Origin: Blastococcus sp.
Lineage (GTDB): Bacteria; Actinomycetota; Actinomycetes; Mycobacteriales; Geodermatophilaceae
Direction: 5' to 3'
NCBI GenBank assembly: GCA_025963345.1
Contig: JAOPUS010000229.1
Coordinates: forward strand, 1-6,020
DNA length: 6,020 nt
Shown here: positions 1 through 5,540 of the stretch, one piece after another
How the letters are laid out: each line of letters starts with the position of its first letter
Numbering within the stretch: position 1 is the first letter of the stretch
Made by a program: the position numbers and the translations under genes
Notes under the pieces: model-generated
Seen by the model: the letters and a program-made list of their open reading frames with translations, nothing else
Told to the model about the DNA's origin: nothing
Databases searched by the model: none

Positions 1-388
1 GCACCGCCGCCTGCCGGCGCTGCTCCACCTGCGCCGCCCGCGCCGCCGCCAGATGACCCGCACCGGCCTCCAACAGCCGCCCGAACGCCCCGAACCGTTC
101 AGGCACGGAGTCCTCGGGGTCGGGATCAACAGGCGCGGACTCGGCGAGCTGATCGACCGCCGTGGGTGCCTCCAGGTCGGAATCCGGCTCGGAGACACGG
201 TCCGACCCGGTAGCCGGTCCGGAAATGTCGTTCCCAGTCAGCCCGGAGTCGTGCCCTCGCCGGCCGTGCCTGCGGAAGTCCTCCGCCAGCACGAACGTCG
301 GCTTCGGTAGCCCGGCCATCCAACGCCGGAGCTCCTCCTCGAACAGCGACGCACGCCCCTCCGGGAGCGGCGACAGTGGTTCGATCAT
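1..388 (-). CDS. N-terminal part of probable DUF222/13E12-type HNH endonuclease-like protein (runs off left edge)
   Basis: An open frame of 129 codons starts at ATG 388-386 and continues past the left edge without a stop. The visible protein begins MIEPLSPLPEGRASLFEEEL, has a polar, acidic, Pro-rich low-complexity stretch at about residues 55-95, and then an Ala/Arg/Gln-rich helical segment (GRLLEAGAGHLAAARAAQVE). No signal peptide or membrane segment is seen. The diagnostic DUF222 core and the C-terminal HNH motif would lie outside the window, so the family call is an inference. It rests on the helical Ala/Arg style and on the LexA box over the start codon, since SOS boxes precede several 13E12-family genes in Mycobacterium tuberculosis. 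The start is chosen because a -10-like TAGAAT ends 7 nt upstream and no Shine-Dalgarno is seen, which fits a leaderless mRNA. Another SOS-regulated or entirely different protein is possible. Confidence 0.5.
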   Translation of the reverse strand, partial: MIEPLSPLPEGRASLFEEELRRWMAGLPKPTFVLAEDFRRHGRRGHDSGLTGNDISGPATGSDRVSEPDSDLEAPTAVDQLAESAPVDPDPEDSVPERFGAFGRLLEAGAGHLAAARAAQVEQRRQAAV

Positions 389-401
389 GTGTTCGATTCT
401 A
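381..401 (-). promoter_or_regulatory. SOS (LexA) box overlapping -10 element and start codon
   Basis: Read on the minus strand, TCGAACACATGATCGA (396-381) matches the actinobacterial LexA consensus TCGAAC-N4-GTTCGA with one mismatch, in the right half (GATCGA). The -10-like hexamer TAGAAT (401-396) shares its last base with the box, and the ATG (388-386) lies inside it. LexA bound here would cover the transcription start and the start codon, so the left-edge gene is probably induced by DNA damage. No convincing -35 was found at 16-18 nt spacing. Confidence 0.7.
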
Positions 402-502
402 GATCCCGGCCATGACACTTTCCGGCGAAGCCAGGACCTGTGGACAGACGTTCGCGTGGGGGACGAGCGACACACGCCCGCCGGCGTCCGCCGCAGACAG
501 CA

Positions 503-538
503 CAGTGGCCCGGCACCGCGAACGGTGCCGGGCCACTG
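503..538 (-). terminator. Perfect 16-bp hairpin terminator after the binding-protein gene
   Basis: The arms CAGTGGCCCGGCACCG (503-518) and CGGTGCCGGGCCACTG (523-538) are exact reverse complements around a 4-nt loop, which reads TTCG on the minus strand. The hairpin lies 53 bp past the stop of the solute-binding protein gene and before the next minus-strand gene. The tail beyond the stem (GTGCTGTCTG) has only scattered Ts. A strong GC stem with a weak U-tract is common for terminators in high-GC actinobacteria. Because it is symmetrical it could also stop plus-strand transcripts. Confidence 0.8.
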
Positions 539-591
539 CCGGTTCAGGCTGGGTTCACCGAGGGATCACTCCCCCGAAGGTCAACCCAGGA

Positions 592-1926
592 TCAACGCGC
601 CGGGCCGATGCCCTGCTCGTTCATGACCTGGATGATGCGAGCGGACTCGTCGAAGCCGATGACCACGATCGCGTCCGGGTTCAGGTCCTTCATCTGCTGG
701 ACGACATCGCTGAAGTCCGAGGCGTTGGGGTCGTAGTAGACCTGCTTGACGACGTCCTCACCGAGACCGGCGTTCGCCAGGTTGTCAGCGATGACCTGGG
801 CCAGACCGGTGCCGTACTCACCGTTCTGAGCCAGGATGCCGACCGACTGGTTGCCTTCCTTGGTGATCAGGTCAGCGAGGACCTGGCCCTGGAAGAGGTC
901 CGGCGGGGCGGTCCGGAAGTACAGACCGTTGTCGTTGTACGTGGTGAACGAGTCCGACGTGTTGGCCGGCGAGATCATCATGATGCCGGCCTGGGTCACC
1001 GTATCGATGACCGTCTTCGTGACGTCGGAGGACGCCGCACCGACGATGGCGTTGACGCCCGCCTGCTGGTGGCTGGCCACCGTCTGCGAGGCGATGTTCG
1101 TCGAGGTGTCACCGGAGTCACCGGAGACCAGCTCGACCGGGGCGCCGAGAACGCCACCGGCCGCATTGATCTCCTTGACGGCCAGCGTCACACCGGCGAC
1201 CTCGGGTGGGCCGAGGAACGCCAGGCTGCCGGTCAGCGGCAGGAGCATGCCGATCTTGAGGGGACCCTTGCCGTTCCCGCTGTCGAAGGCGGCCGCGGCC
1301 GGACCCTCGTTGGTGGCGGCGTTCTCCTCGTCACCGACGACCAGGTACTCGGTGAGGTCGGGGTCGAGCTTGTTGTCCGAACCGAACTGCAGCGTGCCGA
1401 AGCTGGCGACAGCCGGCTCACCCGGGTCGGCGAAGGCCAGCGGCCCGGTGACGCCGTCGTAGTCGGGGTTGCCGCCCTTGGAGATGATGTCCATGCAGGA
1501 CTTGAAGTCCTGGCACTTGTCGCCACCGAAGGTCACGCCGTTGACGTAGGGCCCGAAGACGGTTGCCTGGTTCGACTGCGCCATGGCCGAGGCCAGCGCC
1601 GTGAGGATCACGGCGTCGTAGGACTCGCCGGCGTAGTTGAACGTGTTGCCCAGGTTCGGGTCCACCCCGAGGAGGCGATCGCGGAAGTCCTGCGACAGGT
1701 CGGTGAGGGGCGTCGTGCCCTTCATGCCCTGAAGGGCGCCCTTGTCGGTGAACTGCTCGCCCAAGGGGTCACCGACGTTGCCGTCGGTGCCGTAGACGTT
1801 GATCTGCTTCTCGTCGCTTCCGCTGCTCGAGGAACCACCGTTGTCGCTCCCGCCGCCACAGGCGGCCAGAGCGAGCAGGGCGGCACCGGAGACGGCGATG
1901 GTGCGAACCGACTTGCCGCTGCGCAT
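592..1926 (-). CDS. Circularly permuted branched-chain amino acid-type ABC transporter solute-binding lipoprotein
   Basis: This 444-residue secreted lipoprotein should bind an amino acid or related small molecule outside the membrane. Residues 1-23 are a lipoprotein signal peptide: basic MRSGKSVR, a hydrophobic core and lipobox LAAC with Cys23. A Gly/Ser linker follows (24-37). Residues 38-198 match what is normally the C-terminal part of LivK/Peripla_BP_6 proteins: INVYGTDGN, then NYAGESYDAVILTALA, a CxxFxxC-like pair (C138, C144), then YDGVTGPLAF. After an Ala/Gly/Asn linker (199-221), residues 222-444 match the normal N-terminal part: PLKIGMLLPLTGSLAFLGPP through DAIVVIGFDESARIIQVMNE, ending GIGPAR. 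The order is therefore permuted. The ATG at 1926 is preferred because GGGAG lies 7 nt upstream; an in-frame TTG at 1929 is the alternative. No permease or ATPase gene adjoins it. The ligand cannot be named from sequence. Confidence 0.9.
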   Translation of the reverse strand: MRSGKSVRTIAVSGAALLALAACGGGSDNGGSSSSGSDEKQINVYGTDGNVGDPLGEQFTDKGALQGMKGTTPLTDLSQDFRDRLLGVDPNLGNTFNYAGESYDAVILTALASAMAQSNQATVFGPYVNGVTFGGDKCQDFKSCMDIISKGGNPDYDGVTGPLAFADPGEPAVASFGTLQFGSDNKLDPDLTEYLVVGDEENAATNEGPAAAAFDSGNGKGPLKIGMLLPLTGSLAFLGPPEVAGVTLAVKEINAAGGVLGAPVELVSGDSGDTSTNIASQTVASHQQAGVNAIVGAASSDVTKTVIDTVTQAGIMMISPANTSDSFTTYNDNGLYFRTAPPDLFQGQVLADLITKEGNQSVGILAQNGEYGTGLAQVIADNLANAGLGEDVVKQVYYDPNASDFSDVVQQMKDLNPDAIVVIGFDESARIIQVMNEQGIGPAR

Positions 1927-1998
1927 CAAGCAACTCCCAGTGTGCTGTCAGTCGTGCACTCGGCCATCCCGGGCAGGATGGACCGGCTCAGTGCGAAG

Positions 1999-2004
1999 AA
2001 CCTA
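1999..2004 (-). promoter_or_regulatory. Candidate -10 element for the binding-protein gene
   Basis: TAGGTT read on the minus strand (2004-1999) fits the TANNNT actinobacterial -10 and would give a leader of about 65 nt before the ATG at 1926. That leader holds a short inverted repeat, CATCC-6-GGATG (1965-1980), and the GGGAG ribosome binding site. No good -35 is present at the usual distance. The 181-bp gap to pdtaR (1927-2107) makes a separate promoter plausible. Confidence 0.35.
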
Positions 2005-2107
2005 GTCGCTGATTGCAGAGCGACAGCAGGGGTCAGACGGACCGTGATGACGTTGTGACCTGCGTGTCGCGGGCATTTCAGGGGCCTGCGACGACCCGGC
2101 AGAGGAG

Positions 2108-2707
2108 TCAGGCGGACGTGCCCTCCGCCGCGTTGTCGGGCTCGAGGATCGACTGCGCCAGCGCCTTCATGGACGTGCGCTGGTTCATCGCCGTCCGCTG
2201 GATCCACCGGAATGCCTCGGCCTCGGTGATGCCCTGCTCCTCCATGAGCCGGCCCTTCGCCTTCTCGACGATCTTGCGGGTCTCGAGGCGCTCCTCGAGG
2301 GTGCGCACCTCGCCGTCCAGAGCCGTCATCTCCGAGAAACGGGCGCGGGCCACCTCGATGGCCGGCACGAGGTCGTTCTTCGAGAACGGCTTCACCAGGT
2401 AGGCCATGGCCCCCGCGTCGCGCGCCCGCTCGACCAGTTCGCGCTGGCTGAAGGCGGTCAGCACGATGACGGGAGCAATCCGCGCAGTGGCGATCTGCTC
2501 AGCGGCCGCCAATCCGTCGAGCACCGGCATCTGGATGTCCAGGATGACCAGGTCCGGGTTCAGTTCCTTCGCCCGATCGACGGCCTGCTGGCCGTCACCG
2601 ACCTCCGCGACGACGGAGTACCCCTCCTCCTCGAGCATTTCCTTGAGGTCGAGGCGGATGAGCGCCTCGTCCTCGGCGATGAGGACCCTGATCGTCTCGC
2701 TGCTCAC
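2108..2707 (-). CDS. pdtaR: PdtaR-like response regulator with ANTAR RNA-binding domain
   Basis: This is a 199-residue cytoplasmic two-component response regulator. The receiver domain spans about residues 6-120: the acidic pair E12-D13, phosphoacceptor D57 in LVILDIQMP, T84 in VLTAFS and K106 in YLVKPF. A short coiled linker (ALDGEVRTLEERLETRK) leads to the ANTAR domain (about 137-190), with KIVEKAKGRLMEEQGITE and AFRWIQRTAMNQR. The family binds hairpins in mRNA to antiterminate transcription, and phosphorylation promotes this. Architecture, length and long identical stretches match M. tuberculosis Rv1626 (PdtaR), whose partner kinase is PdtaS; no kinase gene is in this window. An upstream extension of the frame reaches 2935 but runs across the tRNA, so the GTG at 2707 is chosen. 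It is preceded at 7 nt by TAGGCT and by no clear Shine-Dalgarno. Targets here are unknown. Confidence 0.93.
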   Translation of the reverse strand: MSSETIRVLIAEDEALIRLDLKEMLEEEGYSVVAEVGDGQQAVDRAKELNPDLVILDIQMPVLDGLAAAEQIATARIAPVIVLTAFSQRELVERARDAGAMAYLVKPFSKNDLVPAIEVARARFSEMTALDGEVRTLEERLETRKIVEKAKGRLMEEQGITEAEAFRWIQRTAMNQRTSMKALAQSILEPDNAAEGTSA

Positions 2708-2714
2708 GGGCGGG

Positions 2715-2720
2715 AGCCTA
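2715..2720 (-). promoter_or_regulatory. Candidate -10 for a leaderless pdtaR transcript
   Basis: TAGGCT on the minus strand (2720-2715) fits TANNNT and ends 7 nt before the GTG start at 2707. That spacing would put the transcription start at or next to the start codon. No Shine-Dalgarno lies between. The -35 region is not recognisable. Confidence 0.45.
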
Positions 2721-2784
2721 GCGACGTCGGCGGCCCCGCACCTCCCCGCTACGCTGCTCGGGCAGCAGCCGGGCATCCCGGCAT

Positions 2785-2861
2785 GCCCCCGTACCCCAAT
2801 CGGCAGAGGGAGCGGATTCAAAACCCGCGCAGTGTGCGTTCGAGTCGCACCGGGGGCACCA
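2785..2861 (+). tRNA. tRNA with anticodon CAA (Leu by anticodon), short variable loop
   Basis: The fold can be drawn by eye. Acceptor arms GCCCCCG (2785-2791) and CGGGGGC (2851-2857) pair perfectly, followed by discriminator A and an encoded CCA (2859-2861). The D arm uses CCC/GGG (2794-2796 with 2808-2810) and has the loop GG at 2802-2803. The anticodon stem is GCGGA/CCCGC with an A-C mismatch next to the loop TTCAAAA, placing CAA at 2819-2821. The variable loop is only 5 nt (2829-2833). The T arm is GTGCG-TTCGAGT-CGCAC (2834-2850). CAA reads UUG leucine codons, but standard bacterial tRNA-Leu has a long variable arm, so this is an atypical type I form or a tRNA-like gene. The gene is divergent from pdtaR; TACGCT at 2750-2755 is a possible -10. 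Amino acid identity is uncertain. Confidence 0.8.
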
Positions 2862-2886
2862 CACGTCCACGGACGGGGTTGGAGCA

Positions 2887-2939
2887 ATTCACAACCCGCG
2901 CAGTGTGCGTTCGAGTCGCACCGGGGGCACCACACGTCC
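2887..2939 (+). repeat. Duplicated 3' half of the tRNA gene
   Basis: This stretch repeats 2816-2868 at an offset of 71 bp, with 52 of 53 bases identical and a perfect run of 47. The copied part starts at the 5' side of the tRNA anticodon loop, includes the 3' anticodon strand, variable loop, T arm, 3' acceptor strand and CCA, and continues 7 bp beyond. The single difference changes CAA to CAC. No matching 5' acceptor or D arm precedes it, so it cannot fold as a tRNA. The two copies are separated by 18 bp (2869-2886). A fragment running from anticodon loop to 3' end is what integrases that target tRNA genes leave as an att site. A simple local duplication is the alternative. Confidence 0.9.
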
Positions 2940-2998
2940 TGATCGGGCCGTCACCCGTACCCGTCGGGGGCACCCGACACGATCAACGGTCGTCGCCA

Positions 2999-3004
2999 TA
3001 CGGT
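2999..3004 (+). promoter_or_regulatory. Candidate -10 for a leaderless decarboxylase transcript
   Basis: TACGGT fits TANNNT and ends 6 nt before the GTG start at 3011, leaving no room for a Shine-Dalgarno. A partial -35 (CCGACA, 2974-2979) sits 19 bp upstream, wider than ideal, and overlaps a small inverted repeat at 2963-2978. Confidence 0.4.
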
Positions 3005-3010
3005 GACCCC

Positions 3011-4633
3011 GTGACCGAGCCAGCCCCGCACATGACTCCCGAGCAGTTCCGTCAGCACGGCCACGAGGTCGTCGACTGGATCGCGGACTACTGGACCCGG
3101 ATCGGGTCGCTGCCGGTGCGCTCGCAGGTCTCCCCCGGCGAGGTCCGCGCGTCCCTTCCCGGTGCGGCTCCGGAACAGGGCGAGCCGTTCTCCGCCGTCC
3201 TCGCCGACCTCGACCGGGTCGTGATGCCGGGCATCACGCACTGGCAGCACCCCGGCTTCTTCGGCTACTTCCCGGCCAACACCTCCGGGCCGTCGGTGCT
3301 CGGCGACCTCGTCTCCGCCGGGCTCGGCGTGCAGGGCATGTCCTGGGTGACCAGCCCGGCGGCCACGGAGCTCGAGCAGCACGTCATGGACTGGTTCGCC
3401 GATCTGCTGGGCCTGCCGGCGTCGTTCCGCTCTGACGGACCCGGCGGCGGCGTCATCCAGGACTCCAGCTCCGGTGCCAACCTCGTGGCCCTCCTGGCCG
3501 CCCTGCACCGGTCCAGCGCGGGCGCAACGCTCCGCCAGGGCGTGGACCCCGACCGGGCCACCGTCTACGTCTCGTCGGAGACCCACTCGTCGATGGAGAA
3601 GGCCGTGCGAATCGCCGGCCTCGGAACCGACGCCGTCCGGATCGTGGAGGTCGACGGCGACCTCGCCATGCGCCCGGCGGCTCTCGCCGCCCGGCTCGAG
3701 CGGGACGTCGCCCGCGGCTACACCCCGGTGCTGGTCTGCGCCACGGTGGGGACGACGTCGACGACGGCGGTCGACCCGCTCGCCGAGCTGGGCCCGATCT
3801 GTCAGAAGTACGGCGTCTGGCTGCACGTCGACGCCGCCTACGCGGGTGTCAGCGCCGTCGTCCCCGAGCTGCGCGCCCTGCAGGCCGGCGTGGAGTGGGC
3901 CGACAGCTACACCACCGACGCCCACAAGTGGCTGCTCACCGGCTTCGACGCGACGCTGTTCTGGGTCGCCGACCGCGCGGCGCTCACCGGCGCCCTGGCG
4001 ATCCTCCCGGAGTACCTGCGCAACGCCGCCACGGACGCCGGCGCCGTCGTCGACTTCCGCGACTGGCAGATCCCGCTCGGCCGCCGGTTCCGCGCACTCA
4101 AGCTGTGGTTCGTCCTCCGCTGGTACGGCGCCGAGGGCCTGCGCGCCCACATCCGCTCGCACGTCGCCCTGGCGCAGGAGCTGGCCGGGTGGGCAGAAGC
4201 GGACGAGCGGTTCGACGTCGCCACCGAGCACCCGCTGTCGCTGGTCTGCCTCCGCCCCCGATGGGCGGACGACGTCGACGCCGACGTCGCGACCATGACG
4301 CTGCTGGAGCGACTCAACGACGGCGGCGAGGTGTTCCTGACCCACACGACCGTCGGCGGGACGGCCGTGCTCCGGGTGGCCATCGGCTCGCCCACCACCA
4401 CGCGGGCGCACGTCGAGCGGGTGTGGGCGCTGCTGCGCGAGGGCCACGACTGGCTGGCTGCCGACTTCGCCGCGGCGGCCGCCGAGCACGCCGCCGAGCA
4501 GGAACGCGCCCGCGCGGCCGCCGAGCAGGAACGCGCCGCTGCCGAGCAGGCACGGGCTGACGAGCAGGAACGGGCAGCGGCCGAGCAGGACGAGCCCGAG
4601 AGCGGGTCGCTCAGTCCGTCATCGGCCGGATGA
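3011..4633 (+). CDS. PLP-dependent group II (aromatic-L-amino-acid type) decarboxylase with Ala/Glu-rich tail
   Basis: This is a cytoplasmic pyridoxal-phosphate enzyme of 540 residues. The family removes the carboxyl group from aromatic amino acids such as Trp, Tyr, Phe or DOPA to give amines; the substrate here is not evident. Family marks are MTPEQFRQHGHEVVDWIADY near the start, HWQHPGFFGYFPAN (from H77), DSSSGANL for phosphate binding, H192 in SETHSSMEKA stacking on the cofactor, D274 in HVDAAYAG pairing with the pyridine nitrogen, and the Schiff-base lysine K306 in TDAHKWLL. Family members usually have about 470-480 residues, which matches the end of the recognisable domain near 480. Residues about 485-540 are an extra tail of AEQER-like repeats ending SGSLSPSSAG. 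The frame is open back to 2783 but crosses the tRNA, so the GTG at 3011 is chosen; ATG 3032 is the other candidate. It is convergent with and overlaps tesB by 23 bp. Confidence 0.92.
   Translation: MTEPAPHMTPEQFRQHGHEVVDWIADYWTRIGSLPVRSQVSPGEVRASLPGAAPEQGEPFSAVLADLDRVVMPGITHWQHPGFFGYFPANTSGPSVLGDLVSAGLGVQGMSWVTSPAATELEQHVMDWFADLLGLPASFRSDGPGGGVIQDSSSGANLVALLAALHRSSAGATLRQGVDPDRATVYVSSETHSSMEKAVRIAGLGTDAVRIVEVDGDLAMRPAALAARLERDVARGYTPVLVCATVGTTSTTAVDPLAELGPICQKYGVWLHVDAAYAGVSAVVPELRALQAGVEWADSYTTDAHKWLLTGFDATLFWVADRAALTGALAILPEYLRNAATDAGAVVDFRDWQIPLGRRFRALKLWFVLRWYGAEGLRAHIRSHVALAQELAGWAEADERFDVATEHPLSLVCLRPRWADDVDADVATMTLLERLNDGGEVFLTHTTVGGTAVLRVAIGSPTTTRAHVERVWALLREGHDWLAADFAAAAAEHAAEQERARAAAEQERAAAEQARADEQERAAAEQDEPESGSLSPSSAG
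4493..4600 (+). repeat. In-frame AEQE(R/A) repeats in the decarboxylase tail
   Basis: Five in-frame units encoding (A/D)EQ followed by E, A or D start at 4493, 4520, 4541, 4559 and 4580. The first two share an identical 18-bp block, GCCGAGCAGGAACGCGCC, 27 bp apart. Later units differ by a few bases and are spaced 18-21 bp. The encoded segment is charged, helical or disordered in character and lies beyond the catalytic domain. Slippage or unequal recombination between units could change its length. Confidence 0.85.
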
Positions 4634-5486
4634 GGCCCTGCTGGGCGACCGTGGCGACATGCGTGCCGTCGGCCGCCCAGATCTGCCCGAAGCACAGCGC
4701 CCGCCCCGCCGACGCCGCCGGACTGTCGATCTCGTAGAGGAACCATTCGTCGGCACGCACCGGCTGGTGGAACCACACGGCGTGGTCGAGGCTCGAGCCG
4801 GCGTAGTCCCCACCCAGGCCGCCGCCGATCCGGGCCAGGCCCGCGGAGAGCAGCGAGAGGTCGCTGACGAAGGTCAGCGCCGCCCGGTGCACGGCCTGTT
4901 CTGCGGGCAACTGTCCAGCGACACGCATCCACGCCCACGTGCTGGTGTCCGGCGGGCTCTTCGGCCGCCGGTCGAAGGGGTCCTCGATCAGCCGCTGCTC
5001 GACCGTCCGGCTGATCGACAGCGCCACGGCGGCCCGCTTCCCGTAGGGAGCGACGACCTCCGCCAATGAGGGCAGGTCCTCCGGCCGCGGTACGTCGGGG
5101 ATCGGCAGCGAGTGCTCCACGACCGGCTGCTCCCCCGCCGACGCGTCCGCGGTGAGGGCGAAGATCGCGACGTCGGCACCGTTGCGGCGCTGCCAGGCGA
5201 GTACCCGGCGGGTACTGAACGTACGACCGTCACGGATCCGGTCGACGGCGTAGCGGATCTCCTCGGTCGGGTCGCCGGGCCGCAGGAAGTACGCGTGCAG
5301 CGAGTGCACGCCCCGCTCCTCGGGCAGCGTCCGCGAGGCCGCCATCAGCGCCTGCCCGGCAACCTGCCCGCCGAAGATGCGCTGTGTGCGGGTGTCCGGC
5401 GTCTGCCCGACGAAGAGGTCGGTGTCGCGCTCCTCGAGGTCGAGCACCCCCATGAGCGCCGCAGCCTGGTTGCCCGCCTCGCTCAC
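4611..5486 (-). CDS. tesB: Acyl-CoA thioesterase II (TesB family)
   Basis: This 291-residue cytoplasmic enzyme should hydrolyse acyl-CoA to free fatty acid and CoA. It is a double-hotdog protein close in length to E. coli TesB (286). The first hotdog has RIFGGQVAGQALMAA (about 36-50) and HSLHAYFLRPGDP (61-73). The second has TFVSDLSLL (from 205) and SLDHAVWFHQPVRADEWFLY. The catalytic triad corresponds to D209, S232 and Q282. E. coli has Thr where S232 stands, so the hydroxyl is kept. The start is the GTG at 5486, with GAGGAG 4 nt upstream; Met12 would be a shorter alternative. It lies 73 bp downstream of the pyruvate kinase stop on the same strand and may be cotranscribed unless the hairpin at 5541-5564 ends the message. 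Its 3' end overlaps the convergent decarboxylase gene. Confidence 0.93.
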   Translation of the reverse strand: MSEAGNQAAALMGVLDLEERDTDLFVGQTPDTRTQRIFGGQVAGQALMAASRTLPEERGVHSLHAYFLRPGDPTEEIRYAVDRIRDGRTFSTRRVLAWQRRNGADVAIFALTADASAGEQPVVEHSLPIPDVPRPEDLPSLAEVVAPYGKRAAVALSISRTVEQRLIEDPFDRRPKSPPDTSTWAWMRVAGQLPAEQAVHRAALTFVSDLSLLSAGLARIGGGLGGDYAGSSLDHAVWFHQPVRADEWFLYEIDSPAASAGRALCFGQIWAADGTHVATVAQQGLIRPMTD

Positions 5487-5540
5487 TCGACTCCTCGCTG
5501 ACGCTCGTCGCCCGCGTTCGCGTCCGTTGCTGTGCCCCCG

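Noticed and set aside
412..2058. Long plus-strand open frame of 548 codons opposite the binding-protein gene
   Set aside because: It is a shadow of the minus-strand lipoprotein gene: its product is Val/Asp/Arg/Gly-rich with no family motifs, and it reads through the terminator hairpin.
2044..2059. GlnR-like site (GTCAC-6-ATCAC on the minus strand) upstream of the binding-protein gene
   Set aside because: Only the first half matches GTnAC, and the expected GaAAC partner is poor; this level of match is expected by chance.
2068..2090. Hairpin CGCGGGC/GCCTGCG just after the pdtaR stop as a terminator
   Set aside because: On the transcribed minus strand it has an internal A-C mismatch, a 9-nt loop and no T tract, so it is too weak to call.
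2816..2827. Reading the tRNA anticodon as TCA (selenocysteine or opal suppressor)
   Set aside because: That register gives an anticodon stem with several mismatches and lacks the long variable arm of tRNA-Sec; the CAA register pairs much better.
2708..2935. N-terminal extension of pdtaR upstream of GTG 2707
   Set aside because: The extension is translated from the tRNA and its repeat (Cys-rich, no domain) and is absent from the known PdtaR architecture.
2783..3010. N-terminal extension of the decarboxylase upstream of GTG 3011
   Set aside because: It crosses the tRNA gene and the repeat copy, and the family's N-terminus begins around MTPEQF.
2951..4489. Long minus-strand open frame of 512 codons opposite the decarboxylase
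   Set aside because: Low-complexity Gly/Arg/Val/Asp translation typical of the antisense of a high-GC gene, with no recognisable domain; the plus strand holds clear catalytic motifs.
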